From Pedobacter nutrimenti (GTDB lineage Bacteria > Bacteroidota > Bacteroidia > Sphingobacteriales > Sphingobacteriaceae): a stretch of DNA of 64,000 bases. Shown piece by piece: positions 40,732-51,500 of the stretch. The notes under the pieces were generated by a model. It was given only the letters and a program-made list of their open reading frames with translations. It ran no database searches and was not told where the DNA came from. Positions within the stretch are counted from its first letter, which is position 1. Every line of letters starts with the position of its first letter. A program made the translations under genes and the position numbers. Location: positions 1 through 64,000 of the forward strand of contig NZ_QKLU01000007.1 in the NCBI RefSeq assembly GCF_003208655.1. Reading direction: 5' to 3'.

Positions 40732-42032
40732 TAGCAAAGATTGGAAAGGGTGAGCATTTGTACGGTGCTATATCATATAACCAGCAGAAGATTGACAAAG
40801 AAAAAGGGCAGGTTTTGTTGCTGAACAAGATACCGGAAACATTGAACAATACTTATTCTACCCATTACCTGCACCAGCAATTTGAGCCCTATTTAGCCGC
40901 CAATATCCGAACGGAAAAACCAGTTCGCCACATATCGCTGAACCCTGATCCTGCGGATAAGGTCAGCGATGGGCAGTTTATAAAAATGGCGCAGCAGTAT
41001 ATGCAGGAAATGGGCTATGGCAACCAGCCCTATGTTGTTTTCAAACATACGGATATAGAGCGCACCCACATCCATATTGTGACCGTTGCCGTTGGATTGG
41101 ATGGCAAGAAGATAGCGGACAGTTACGACCATCCCCGTTCAATGGCAATTTGCAGGAAATTGGAACAGCAGTACAATCTTGTACCTGCAACGGAAAAGCA
41201 ACGCACGGGGAACGAGCGGGTATTCCACCCGATAGACTACAAAGCCGGGGATGTTAAAAGTCAGATAGCATCGGTGGTACGACATCTGCCAAAGTATTAC
41301 GGATATGCCAGTTTGGGCGCATACAATGCGTTGCTTTCCCTCTTTAATATTACCGCCGAAGAAGTGAAAGGCGAGCTGAACGGACAGCCCAAAAACGGGC
41401 TGGTGTATTTTGCCTTGAACGAACAGGGAGTAAAAGCCAGCAATCCTTTCAAGGCTTCACGTTTTGGCAAACACGCAGGATTGGAAGCCTTGCAGGAACA
41501 TTTTGCACAATCTAAAGAGCAGATTAAAAATAACCCGGTAAGAGCCATACTGAAAAACAGCATCGAGGTAGCAATGCACACGGCCACCAATGAAACCGAT
41601 TTTAAAAAGCAACTATTGGAGCAGGGCATCAATACCGTTGTACGCCGCACTGATAAGGGGCGCATATATGGTATGACATTTATAGACCATGAAAGCCGCA
41701 CAGTTTGGAACGGTTCAGCTTTGGACAAAAAACTATCGGCAAATGTGTTTAACGACTGGTGGAAAGAACAAGTAATGGAACAACGCCAAAATACAGAACA
41801 TACAAGTACCTCCGCATTGCCAGCCGCAGATAAAAACGTTGTTGAGGAAAAAGAAGAAACTCACAGGCTTTTTGATTTCTTTGATAAAGAACAGCCAACC
41901 GATGATACAGGATTGATAGACGGATTGGGCGGGCTATTACCGGAAGCACAGGGCGAGGATTACGAGGAACAGGCTTTTGCAAACCGCATGAAGAAAAAGA
42001 AGAAAAACAAAAGACCAGGAAGACGGCAATAA
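40728..42032 (+). CDS. mobB: MobB relaxase
   Basis: The 434-residue protein has relaxase motifs in the N-terminal 130 residues: MIAKIGKGEHLYGAISYNQQ, VRHISLNPDP and the metal-binding histidines in FKHTDIERTHIHIVTVA. It nicks oriT, becomes linked to the 5' end and leads the strand into the recipient. The C-terminal part is helical with an acidic then lysine-rich tail (MKKKKKNKRPGRR). It belongs to the PF03432 mobilisation nuclease group. Gene order mobA-mobB-mobC is standard. Confidence 0.92.
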   Translation: MIAKIGKGEHLYGAISYNQQKIDKEKGQVLLLNKIPETLNNTYSTHYLHQQFEPYLAANIRTEKPVRHISLNPDPADKVSDGQFIKMAQQYMQEMGYGNQPYVVFKHTDIERTHIHIVTVAVGLDGKKIADSYDHPRSMAICRKLEQQYNLVPATEKQRTGNERVFHPIDYKAGDVKSQIASVVRHLPKYYGYASLGAYNALLSLFNITAEEVKGELNGQPKNGLVYFALNEQGVKASNPFKASRFGKHAGLEALQEHFAQSKEQIKNNPVRAILKNSIEVAMHTATNETDFKKQLLEQGINTVVRRTDKGRIYGMTFIDHESRTVWNGSALDKKLSANVFNDWWKEQVMEQRQNTEHTSTSALPAADKNVVEEKEETHRLFDFFDKEQPTDDTGLIDGLGGLLPEAQGEDYEEQAFANRMKKKKKNKRPGRRQ

Positions 42033-42108
42033 GATTTTGTTCTCTATCAGGAAGCCAGTTTAATGCCAAATAATGCCACTACACGCCATCTGACACCGCT
42101 TTCTCTAC

Positions 42109-42126
42109 ACCGCTATTCATAGCGGT
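42109..42126. repeat. Short perfect hairpin ahead of mobC
   Basis: ACCGCTA/TAGCGGT with a TTCA loop lies in the 124-bp gap between mobB and mobC. Two direct copies of ACACCGCT (42094 and 42107) overlap it. No T-run follows, so a regulatory role is more likely than termination. Confidence 0.45.
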
Positions 42127-42156
42127 TACACTTGCATCAAAACAAATTTTTGAATT

Positions 42157-44157
42157 ATGCAAGGAGAAGACGATTTAAGAGGGTTAGCCAAAATAATGGC
42201 TTTTATGAGAGCGGTAAGCATCCTCATTGTATTGATGCACTTTTATTGGTTTTGCTATGGGTTCTTTGCCGAACGTGGCTGGACTTTAGAAGTTATAGGC
42301 AAGATACTCACCAATTTTAACCGTACCGCAGGGCTTTTCTCACACACGCTTTACACCAAATTTTTTGCATTGGTGTTACTGGCGTTAAGCTGTTTGGGTA
42401 CAAAGGGCGTGAAAAACGAAAAGATAACATGGACTAAAATCCGTGTTGCCTTAGCCACTGGCTTAGTGCTGTTCTTCCTGAATTTCCCATTGCTGAAATT
42501 ATCGGCAGGGTTAGCTACTTCGCTTTACATTCTTACAACGGGCGCAGGATATATTGCCCTGCTGATGGCTGGTGTATGGATGAGCCGCTTACTACGCAAT
42601 AACCTGATGGACGATGTTTTCAACAACGAGAACGAAAGTTTCCAGCAGGAAACCAAACTGATGCAAAATGAATATTCCGTTAACCTGCCTACGAAGTTTT
42701 ACTACAAAGGCAAATGGAATGACGGTTGGGTTAATGTGGTCAATCCTTTTAGAGCCTCTATTGTGTTGGGTACTCCGGGTTCGGGGAAATCCTATGCTAT
42801 TGTAAACAACTACATCAAACAACACATCGAGAAAGGGTTCAGTATGTATATCTACGATTTCAAGTTTGATGACCTTTCCACGATTGCCTACAACCACCTG
42901 CTAAAGCATACCAACAAGTACAAAATAGCCCCCAAGTTTTATGTTATCAATTTTGATGACCCACGCCGGAGCCACAGGTGCAACCCGCTTAATCCCGACT
43001 TTATGACGGACATATCGGATGCTTACGAAGCTGCCTATACCATCATGCTTAACCTTAACAAGTCGTGGATTTTGAAGCAAGGGGATTTCTTCGTTGAAAG
43101 CCCGATTATATTGCTTGCAGCAATTATTTGGTTCCTGAAAATTTACGATAACGGCAAGCATTGCACGTTCCCGCACGCCATCGAATTGCTCAACAAAAAA
43201 TACGCAGACGTATTTACCATACTTACGTCATACCCCGAACTCGAAAATTATTTATCGCCGTTCATGGATGCCTGGTTAGGGGGCGCACAAGACCAGTTAC
43301 AGGGGCAGATTGCATCGGCAAAAATTCCTTTGTCCCGAATGATTAGCCCGCAGTTGTATTGGGTAATGACGGGGGACGATTTTTCACTGGACATCAACAA
43401 TCCGAAAGAGCCTAAAATACTGTGCGTTGGCAACAACCCCGACAGGCAAAATATTTACTCCGCAGCTTTGGGTTTATACAATTCAAGGATTGTAAAACTG
43501 ATTAACAAAAAAGGACAGCTTAAAAGTTCAATTATCATAGATGAGTTGCCAACCATTTATTTCAGGGGATTGGATAACCTGATTGCAACTGCACGTAGTA
43601 ATAAGGTAGCAGTATGTTTGGGCTTTCAGGATTTTTCACAACTGACAAGGGATTACGGCGATAAAGAAAGTAAGGTAATACAGAATACCATAGGTAATAT
43701 TTTCTCCGGTCAGGTGGTGGGCGAAACAGCAAAGAGCCTTTCGGAACGCTTTGGAAAAGTGTTGCAGAAAAGGCAGAGCATGACCATCAACCGAAATGAT
43801 AAGTCCACTTCCATTTCTACCCAAATGGATAGCCTGATACCAGCATCCAAAATTTCAACACTTACGCAGGGCATGTTTGTTGGTGCGGTTTCCGACAATT
43901 TCGATGAACGCATCGAGCAGAAAATATTTCATTCTGAAATTGTAGTAGATAATGATAAAGTTGCCGCCGAAACCAAAGCCTACAAGAAGATACCGCAGAT
44001 ATTATCCTTTACCGATGAAAGTGGAGCGGATAATATGAAGCAAGAAATTGAAGCCAACTACAAGCAAGTCAAGCAGGATGTTATGACCATTGTTGAAAGT
44101 GAAATGGAACGCATCAAAAACGACCCTGACTTACAACATTTGGTGCAAAAGGAATAA
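42157..44157 (+). CDS. mobC: MobC coupling protein (VirD4/TraG-like)
   Basis: The 666-residue protein has about four N-terminal membrane helices (residues 20-160) and a cytoplasmic ATPase with Walker A GTPGSGKSYAIVNN (about 206-219) and Walker B SSIIIDELPTIYF (about 458-470). It then shows the coupling-protein motif ARSNKVAVCLGFQDFSQL. Type IV coupling proteins bring the relaxase-DNA complex to the channel. It starts 124 bases after mobB and ends the mob operon. Confidence 0.93.
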   Translation: MQGEDDLRGLAKIMAFMRAVSILIVLMHFYWFCYGFFAERGWTLEVIGKILTNFNRTAGLFSHTLYTKFFALVLLALSCLGTKGVKNEKITWTKIRVALATGLVLFFLNFPLLKLSAGLATSLYILTTGAGYIALLMAGVWMSRLLRNNLMDDVFNNENESFQQETKLMQNEYSVNLPTKFYYKGKWNDGWVNVVNPFRASIVLGTPGSGKSYAIVNNYIKQHIEKGFSMYIYDFKFDDLSTIAYNHLLKHTNKYKIAPKFYVINFDDPRRSHRCNPLNPDFMTDISDAYEAAYTIMLNLNKSWILKQGDFFVESPIILLAAIIWFLKIYDNGKHCTFPHAIELLNKKYADVFTILTSYPELENYLSPFMDAWLGGAQDQLQGQIASAKIPLSRMISPQLYWVMTGDDFSLDINNPKEPKILCVGNNPDRQNIYSAALGLYNSRIVKLINKKGQLKSSIIIDELPTIYFRGLDNLIATARSNKVAVCLGFQDFSQLTRDYGDKESKVIQNTIGNIFSGQVVGETAKSLSERFGKVLQKRQSMTINRNDKSTSISTQMDSLIPASKISTLTQGMFVGAVSDNFDERIEQKIFHSEIVVDNDKVAAETKAYKKIPQILSFTDESGADNMKQEIEANYKQVKQDVMTIVESEMERIKNDPDLQHLVQKE

Positions 44158-44223
44158 AGAATGATAGTATTGGTTGACAATATCCTTTTCTTGAAGAAAT
44201 ATCGCTAAATAAAAAAATATCAC

Positions 44224-44275
44224 TACCTTTGTTAGCGAATGCTAACTAACATAATTTTGTTAGCGAACGGGTAAC
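44224..44275 (+). promoter_or_regulatory. Promoter box and TetR-type operators
   Basis: TACCTTTG (44224-44231) fits TAnnTTTG. It overlaps a perfect palindrome GTTAGC-GAAT-GCTAAC (44231-44246). A second, imperfect copy GTTAGCGAACGGGTAAC (44259-44275) abuts the regulator's ATG. Autorepression by the TetR protein is the natural reading. Confidence 0.7.
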
Positions 44276-44875
44276 ATGGAAAAATTCACAAACAGACAAA
44301 TAGAAATAATGGAAGCCGCAACGGTTCGGATTGATGCTTACGGTATTCAAAACCTGACTATCAAAACGCTGGCTGCCGATATTGGTTTATCCGAACCGGC
44401 TTTATACCGTCATTTTAAAAGCAAGAATGATATTTTACTTGGTTTGCTCAACTATTTCATAACAGGAATGAAAAACCGCATAAGTAACATTCCTGTAAAT
44501 CCTAACGCAACGGCAGGAGATGAATTGAGGGATATTTTTAAATCGCAACTACAAACCTTTACAGATAAACCTGCGATTGTCAGTGTCATTTTTGCGGAAA
44601 GTATTTTTCATTATGATGAGGGATTGAGTTATAAAGTTTCCGAAATAATGGAATTAATGCACCAATATGTCAATGCAAACATTGAAAAAGGACAGAAGGT
44701 AGGGCAATACGGCAAGCTAATCAATGCCTCCACGCTTACCACTATTATACTTGGTGGAATGAGAATGACGGTTTTGAAATGGAAACTTTCGAGGCATAAG
44801 TCTAACCTGATAAAAGACGGTACAGCAGTTTTAGAGGGAATTTTAAAAATGATTGAAAAAAAAATTGAGATATGA
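44276..44875 (+). CDS. TetR/AcrR family regulator of the efflux operon
   Basis: The 199-residue protein has a TetR helix-turn-helix (LTIKTLAADIGLSEPALYRH, then FKSKNDILLGLL) at about 25-60 and an all-helical ligand-binding C-terminal domain. It overlaps the following lipoprotein gene by 4 bases and begins a run of eight cotranscribed genes ending with RND efflux. The two palindromes upstream suggest it represses its own operon. The inducing compound is unknown. Confidence 0.92.
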   Translation: MEKFTNRQIEIMEAATVRIDAYGIQNLTIKTLAADIGLSEPALYRHFKSKNDILLGLLNYFITGMKNRISNIPVNPNATAGDELRDIFKSQLQTFTDKPAIVSVIFAESIFHYDEGLSYKVSEIMELMHQYVNANIEKGQKVGQYGKLINASTLTTIILGGMRMTVLKWKLSRHKSNLIKDGTAVLEGILKMIEKKIEI

Positions 44876-45327
44876 AAAAACTACTTGTATTTGGATTGAG
44901 CGTTATGCTTTTGTGGAGTTGTAATAATGTTACTGAAAAATCAACGGCACATCAGGAAACAGAAAACCACGCAGAACATCAACACGATGAGGGTTCCAAA
45001 GCTATTGAACTCAACAATGGCGAAAAGTGGCTGGTGAACGAAGAAATGAAACCTTTTGTAGTGAAAGGCGAAGAATTGGTAAATACTTATATTCAGGACG
45101 GAAAGACTGATTATAAAGCATTGGCTCAACAACTAAAAGAGCAAAACGACCAGCTCGTAAAAAGTTGTACAATGGGCGGCAAAGGTCACGATGAACTGCA
45201 CAAATGGCTACATCCACATCTTGAAATAATTAAGGCGTTGCAAAATGAAACAGATGCAACCAAAGCAAGTGAAATTGTTTTGCGCCTGCAACATTCGTAT
45301 CAGCAATATCATCAGTATTTTAATTAA
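44872..45327 (+). CDS. Histidine-rich lipoprotein of unknown function
   Basis: The 151-residue protein has a lipoprotein signal (VMLLWSCNN, Cys near residue 17) followed by a histidine/glutamate-rich segment (HQETENHAEHQHDEG) and a helical body with CTMGGKGHDELHKWLHPHLE. The histidine clusters could bind metal. The gene is second in the TetR-RND operon. Related proteins are usually unnamed. Substrate capture or sensing at the membrane is possible but unproven. Confidence 0.7.
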   Translation: MKKLLVFGLSVMLLWSCNNVTEKSTAHQETENHAEHQHDEGSKAIELNNGEKWLVNEEMKPFVVKGEELVNTYIQDGKTDYKALAQQLKEQNDQLVKSCTMGGKGHDELHKWLHPHLEIIKALQNETDATKASEIVLRLQHSYQQYHQYFN

Positions 45328-45336
45328 ACAACGACT

Positions 45337-45672
45337 ATGGCAACATTTGAAAAAGAAAGCATTTTCAATCTCGAAAATGCAATTGAATACACAAACGGCG
45401 GTGTTATCAGCAAACAGGTAACTAAAAGCAAAGGTGGAACCTTGACTTTATTCTCGTTTGACAAAGAACAGGGACTATCGGAGCATAAAACACCTTATGA
45501 TGCCATTGTGCAGATTTTGGATGGCGAAGCAGAAATAACGATTGCCGGAAAACTTCATCATCTGAAAAAAGGTGATTGTATCATTATGCCGGCAAACATT
45601 CCACACGAATTGAAAGCCATTGAACGCTTTAAAATGTTGCTGACAATGATAAAGGAAGAACAATTCATATAA
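45337..45672 (+). CDS. Cupin domain protein
   Basis: The 111-residue protein is a single small cupin barrel: LFSFDKEQGLSEHKTPYDAI, then QILDGEAEITIAGKLHHLKKGD and MPANIPHELKA. One histidine in each cupin motif is visible (EHKTP, IPHEL), so metal binding is possible. Such small cupins bind small molecules or act in detoxification. It lies 9 bases after the lipoprotein gene in the same operon. Confidence 0.88.
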   Translation: MATFEKESIFNLENAIEYTNGGVISKQVTKSKGGTLTLFSFDKEQGLSEHKTPYDAIVQILDGEAEITIAGKLHHLKKGDCIIMPANIPHELKAIERFKMLLTMIKEEQFI

Positions 45673-45695
45673 CCATATTTAATATCAAACTAAGA

Positions 45696-46088
45696 ATGAA
45701 ACATATTATAACAACTGAATTTATACTTTATGTAATTGACCAACAGAAAAGTACAGATTTTTACACAAAGCTTTTTCGTATAAACCCTGACTTGAATGTA
45801 CCTGGAATGACTGAATTTAAACTTTCCGAAAACTGTAAATTGGGACTTATGCCTAATAAAGGAATTGCCAAAATACTTTCGGACAAAACACCACATCCTG
45901 ACCAAGGAAACGGAATTCCGAGATGTGAGCTATATTTTTATGTTGATAATATTGAACTTGAATTTCATAACGCAATGAAAATAGGAGCTAAACTTATTAG
46001 TCCGATAGAAGACAGAGATTGGGGCGACAGCGTTTGCTATTTTACCGATTTAGACGGGCATATTATCGCTTTTGCTCAAAGAATATAA
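45696..46088 (+). CDS. VOC family protein (glyoxalase/bleomycin resistance fold)
   Basis: The 130-residue protein has the repeated beta-alpha-beta-beta-beta pattern of the VOC superfamily. It starts ITTEFILYVIDQQKSTDFYT and ends GDSVCYFTDLDGHIIAFAQ, the latter being the usual end motif with the metal-site Glu position occupied differently. The fold serves in glyoxalases and drug-binding resistance proteins. Next to an RND pump, drug sequestration or degradation is a plausible role. Confidence 0.85.
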   Translation: MKHIITTEFILYVIDQQKSTDFYTKLFRINPDLNVPGMTEFKLSENCKLGLMPNKGIAKILSDKTPHPDQGNGIPRCELYFYVDNIELEFHNAMKIGAKLISPIEDRDWGDSVCYFTDLDGHIIAFAQRI

Positions 46089-46118
46089 ATAAAAAGAAAC
46101 AAAAAAATTTGCTCAATT

Positions 46119-47444
46119 ATGTTAGTGAACGCTCGCAAACTATTTATTATTCCGTTGATATTTATCGGGTGGAATACTGTTCAGGCACAGGAAGTCTGGA
46201 CACTGAAACAATGTACTGATACGGCACAGGTCTATAACAAAACCCTGCAAATCAACCGAAACCACATCAGCATCAGCGAACAAAGGGAAAAAGAAGCAAA
46301 AGCCAATCTTATTCCGAAAGTTACAGCCAATGCCGATTACAAATATTTTATGGAATTGCCTACACAGCTCATGCCGATGAATGCACTCAATCCGCAAGCA
46401 CCCGAAGGGCAATTCAGAGATTTGCAATTTGGTGTTCCTCACAACATCAATGCAAATGTGCAGTTGGCAATGCCGTTGTATAATCCGCAGGTTTATGGAG
46501 TGATTGAGAATACAAAAATTGCCAACAAACTGACACTGCTTCAATTTCAAAAATCGGAAGAGCAGGTTTTATACGACATCACTATGCTGTATTACAACGC
46601 TCAAATATTGAAACATCAATTGGATTTTTTGGAAAGCAATATGCTCAACACCCAAAAGCTATTAAAGAATATGGAACTTTTGAAAAAACAGTTATTGGCA
46701 AAGGGAACAGATGTGAGTAAAGTGAAATTGCAAACCGAACAGTTAAATACCCAAAGGGAAAACGTCCACAACAAATACATTTCAATTCTAAATGCACTAA
46801 AACTGAATATCGGTATCCCATTGGAGCGAAATATTACCGTTGTTTCTGAAATCGAACAGCGAGCCTTAACTAAAAATAATGTAGAAAACATATTGGATTT
46901 GAAAATTATTCAGACACAAAACAAACTATTGAACAGCGAATTGAGTACGTTGAACAAATCACGATTTCTACCCTCGCTTAATTTGATTGCCTCCTACGGA
47001 ACAACAGGTTTTGGCTACGACAAAACCCCAAATGACTTTCTGAAATTTTATCCCATAGGCTTTGCAGGTTTGCAACTGACTTACCCGCTTTTCAACGGAA
47101 CAGTTACACAGCGAAAAATAAATCAAAAAAAACTGGAAATCAGCAATAACGAATTGCAGGCTCAACTGATTGGCGATAAAAACAAAATGGAAACTGAAAA
47201 TGCTTTAAGGCAAAGAACGATTGCACAGCAAACAGTCATCAATACCGAAAATCAAATCACTTTGGCTCAATCTATTTATGAGCAAACCATTTTACAACAA
47301 AAGCAAGGTACGGCAACACTTACCGATGTTTTATTGGCTGATAATACACTTCGTGAAGCACAGCAAAATTACCTGTCGGCAGTTATAGATTATCTGAAAG
47401 CGGATTTGGAGCTAAAAAAGCTGGCAGGAACAATTAAGAATTAA
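46119..47444 (+). CDS. TolC family outer membrane efflux protein
   Basis: The 441-residue protein has a signal peptide (ending WNTVQAQ, about residue 25) and two long helical repeats of the TolC family, beginning VWTLKQCTDTAQVYNKTLQI. It forms the outer-membrane duct of the tripartite pump encoded with the next two genes. The order TolC-adaptor-RND is usual for Bacteroidota. It follows the VOC gene by 30 bases. Confidence 0.92.
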   Translation: MLVNARKLFIIPLIFIGWNTVQAQEVWTLKQCTDTAQVYNKTLQINRNHISISEQREKEAKANLIPKVTANADYKYFMELPTQLMPMNALNPQAPEGQFRDLQFGVPHNINANVQLAMPLYNPQVYGVIENTKIANKLTLLQFQKSEEQVLYDITMLYYNAQILKHQLDFLESNMLNTQKLLKNMELLKKQLLAKGTDVSKVKLQTEQLNTQRENVHNKYISILNALKLNIGIPLERNITVVSEIEQRALTKNNVENILDLKIIQTQNKLLNSELSTLNKSRFLPSLNLIASYGTTGFGYDKTPNDFLKFYPIGFAGLQLTYPLFNGTVTQRKINQKKLEISNNELQAQLIGDKNKMETENALRQRTIAQQTVINTENQITLAQSIYEQTILQQKQGTATLTDVLLADNTLREAQQNYLSAVIDYLKADLELKKLAGTIKN

Positions 47445-47468
47445 AATAACGGATAAAAAATCAGGAAT

Positions 47469-48524
47469 ATGAATTGGAAAAAAATAATCGGGATAATTGC
47501 TTTGATTGCGGTAATAGCACTTGTGTTTTTTAAGTTGAAAAACAATAAAGAAACCACCGAAAGCAAGGTGTATCAATATGACAAAGAAAAACCTATTACT
47601 GTAAATGCTGACACCATTCGTTTGCAGACTATTGATGATGCAAATACTTATGCAGGTACTTTTGAGCCGAATAAGGAAACAAAAATCAGTGCGGATATAC
47701 AAGGAAAAATCAATGCTGTTTTGGTAGATGTTGGAAGTAGTGTAAGCAAAGGACAAACACTTATTCAGTTGGATAACTCGTTGTTGAAGCTACAACTGCA
47801 AGCAGTTGAAGTACAGATTGAGGGTTTGGAAGACGATGTAAAACGATACACCATTTTAACAGAAGCCGATGCCGTTCAAGGTGTGCAGTTGGAAAAGGCA
47901 AAATTGGGATTGAAAGCTGCAAAAGTTCAGAAAGCGACTTTATTGGAGCAAATCAGTAAAACCACTATAAAAGCACCTTTCAACGGTGTGGTAACTGCCA
48001 AGCTCAATGAGGAGGGTGGTTTTGCAGCACCGGGTATTCCGTTGCTACAAATTACGGATATAAGCACTTTACGCTTTACGGTCAATGTTCCCGAAAATGA
48101 TTTGGTGCAGTTTCAAAACAATCAGACTTATAAAATTAGTGCTGATGTTTATCCCGACATTTCCCTTTCGGGCAAAGTAACAATGACAGGAAGTAAAGCC
48201 AATATGGGCAATAGTTTTCCTATACAGTTTCAGGTTGCCAACACCAACAACTTAACCATAAAATCGGGAATGTTCGGTAAGGTAAATCTTTCTGACACCA
48301 AGCAAGAACAAGGTATTCTTATTCCGACATCTGCCATTACAGAAGAAAATGGAAAAGCGAAAGTATATATCATAAAAAACGGAAAAGCCGTATTGCAACC
48401 GATAACCATATCAAGAAATATCGGCAATAAAACGATTGTATCAGGCGGATTGGCAACAGGCGATATTGTTGTAACGAATGGCTTTATCAACCTGTTTGAC
48501 GGAGCGAATATTACGATTAAATAA
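47469..48524 (+). CDS. RND efflux periplasmic adaptor
   Basis: The 351-residue protein has an N-terminal membrane anchor (IIGIIALIAVIALVFFKL), a lipoyl-like segment with KINAVLVDVGSSVSKGQTLI, a helical hairpin and the beta-barrel part NEEGGFAAPGIPLLQITDIS. It links the inner-membrane pump to TolC. It begins 24 bases after the TolC stop and ends 11 bases before the RND gene. Confidence 0.93.
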   Translation: MNWKKIIGIIALIAVIALVFFKLKNNKETTESKVYQYDKEKPITVNADTIRLQTIDDANTYAGTFEPNKETKISADIQGKINAVLVDVGSSVSKGQTLIQLDNSLLKLQLQAVEVQIEGLEDDVKRYTILTEADAVQGVQLEKAKLGLKAAKVQKATLLEQISKTTIKAPFNGVVTAKLNEEGGFAAPGIPLLQITDISTLRFTVNVPENDLVQFQNNQTYKISADVYPDISLSGKVTMTGSKANMGNSFPIQFQVANTNNLTIKSGMFGKVNLSDTKQEQGILIPTSAITEENGKAKVYIIKNGKAVLQPITISRNIGNKTIVSGGLATGDIVVTNGFINLFDGANITIK

Positions 48525-48535
48525 AATCAGCGAAA

Positions 48536-51500
48536 ATGAATATTACAGAAATATCAATCAAACGTCCCTCGCTGATTATCGTACTTTTCAGCGTATTTGC
48601 CCTGTTGGGAATTATCGGCTACAAGAATTTGAGCTATGAACTGATGCCCGATTTTAATCAGCCTGTTGTGGTTATCAAAACCGTTTATCCCGGTGCAGAA
48701 CCCAACGAAGTGGAAACTTCCGTTTCCCGAAAAATTGAAGATGCACTTTCTAATCTGGAGGGCGTAGATTATTTGCTTACCAAATCATTACCCAATGCTT
48801 CAATCATCATAGCCAATCTGAAATACGGAACGGATTTGGACAAAACAATGCAGGACGCTCAACGCTACATTGACAATATCCGAAAGGACTTGCCTAACGA
48901 TATTCAAAACCCTGTAATGAGCAAAGTATCGCCTAATGATTTGCCGATAATGTCGGTAAGTGCAACAAGCAATTTAGAGCCGACTGACTTTTACCAAAAA
49001 ATGAAAGACGATTACCTGCCACAAATCCAACAACTAAAAGGAGTAGCAGAGATTGCCATTTTAGGCGGAGAAGAACGGGAAATTCAAATCAAGGTGGATA
49101 AAGAAAAATTGAAGCTCTATAAAATTTCTTTGTACCAGGTAGTGGAAGCCGTCAATCGTTCAGGTATTGATTTACCTGCGGGAAAATTACAAACCGATAC
49201 AGAAAATAATTCAGTTAGGTTAGTTGGCAAATTCAATACTATCAATGATATTCAGAATGTTCAGGTCGCAATGCCTTTTCCAAACAGTCCTGTTTATGTG
49301 AAAGATATTGCGGAAGTAACAGACGGCATTAAAGAAATTACTTCGTATAGCCGTTACAACAGTAAAAACGGTATTGGCTTAATGATAAAGAAACAAGGCG
49401 ATGCCAATGCCGTTGATGTTTCAAAACTGATTAGGGAAAAATTTCAGTCCATTGAAAAACAAAATGCCAATGCAGATGTAAAATTTGTAGTTACGGACGA
49501 TAGCACCGATAACACCATTGCAGCCGTTAACTCGGTGGTGTTTGACTTGATTTTAGCCGTGATTTTAGTGTCGTTGGTAATGTTGCTGTTTCTGCGAAGT
49601 TTCAGAAACTCACTGATTGTTTTAGTTGCCATTCCGACTTCCTTAATTACCGCTTTTGCCGTGATGTGGCTTTGGGGCTATACGCTCAATCTGATGACTT
49701 TGCTGGCGATGTCTTTAATCATCGGCATTTTGGTGGACGATGCTACCGTAGTTTTAGAAAATATCCAACGCCATTTGGATATGGGTAAAGAAAAAAGAAC
49801 GGCAGCTATGGACGGAAGAATGGAAATCGGTTTTTCGGCATTGTCTATTACATTGGTTGATGTGGTGGTGTTCTTGCCGATTTTGTTCTTACAGGTTTTT
49901 GTTGCCGATATGCTCAAACAGTTTTCGGTAGTAGTTATCACTTCTACGCTTACAAGTTTATTGGTCGGGTTTACTTTAACGCCTTGGCTGGCTTCACGCA
50001 TCGGGAAAAAAGAAGATTTGCAACCGACTAATTTCTTTAATCGTTTTTTGCTTTGGTTTGAACATCAGTTAGACCAATTCATCAATTGGTATGGCAGAAC
50101 ATTGAATTGGGTTTTACATCACAAACTCATTTTTACAGGATTTGTTTTGTTGCTGTTCGTAGGAACGGTAGCAATGATGAAGCAGGGAATTATTGGAAAG
50201 GAACTCATTTCCACAGGCGACCAAGGGAAATTCCGTTTGGCATTAGAGTTTGATAAAAGTACTTCCATTCAGCAAAACAATTTGGTTTCAGAAAAAATAG
50301 AAAACTATATTCTGAAGCAACCCGAAGTTTCAACTGTTTTCAGCAATGTAGGCGGACCAAGCACAGGTATCGGAAGTTTGGGAGTTGGTTCTGCCAATAA
50401 AACTGAATTTACTATTCAGCTAAAATCCAGGAAAGAAACAAATAATCTCTCTACCGAAACCTTTATGCGGAAATTGCGAACTGATTTGCAAAAAGAATAT
50501 TCAGGCATCAATTTTTCAATGATAGCATTAGGCTTAATTCCACGTTCTGCACCGATAGAAATTACATTAAGCGGAAGCGACTTAGACCAGGTAATGCAGA
50601 CAGGTAATGACTTAAAAACAGTTATTGAAAAAATACCCGGAGCAGATAATGTGCGGCTTTCGGTAGAAGCAGGAAGCCCTGAATTAAAAGTCATTCCTGA
50701 CAAAGACAAAATGCAGCGTTTAGGATTGAACACGGCTTATGTGGGAATGAATTTGCGTACCGCTTTTACAGGAAATGACGATGCCACTTTAACGGAAAAC
50801 GGAACAGAATATCCTGTACGGATTTGGTTGGATAAATTCAGCCGTAAAAATTATGATGATGTAAACCAACTCAACATTATAAATCCAATGGGCATTCCGA
50901 TTGAAGTTTCACAGTTTGCAACTATTGAAAGAGATAATTCGCCTTCGCTTTTAGAACGAAAAGACCGGCAACCTGCCGTTACATTAACTTCCGATGCACT
51001 CGGCAGACCTTCGGGAACAGTAGCAGACGATGTAGTGGCATATCTCAAAAACAATCCTTTACCCAACGGCATACAAATGACTTGGGGAAGCGATATTAAA
51101 CGGCAAAACGACAGTTTCGGGGCTTTGGGTTCGGTATTGCTGATTTCATTCTTACTGATTTATTTGATTATGGTAGCCTTATACGACAGTTACATTTATC
51201 CTTTTGTTGCCCTGTTTGCCATACCCGTTGCAGCAATCGGAGCATTTTTAGCCTTGAATTTATCGTTAAGCAATTTGAGCTTATTTGCTTTGCTCGGCTT
51301 GATTATGCTAATGGGATTGGTAACAAAAAATTCCATCTTGATTGTGGACTTTACCAACCATTTGAAGGCAGAAGGAAAACATTATCAGGAAGCATTGATT
51401 ACCGCAGGAAAAGAACGTATGCGACCCATTTTGATGACGACTTTATCAATGGCAATAGGAATGTTGCCCATAGCATTAGCCAGCGGAACAGCAGCCGAAT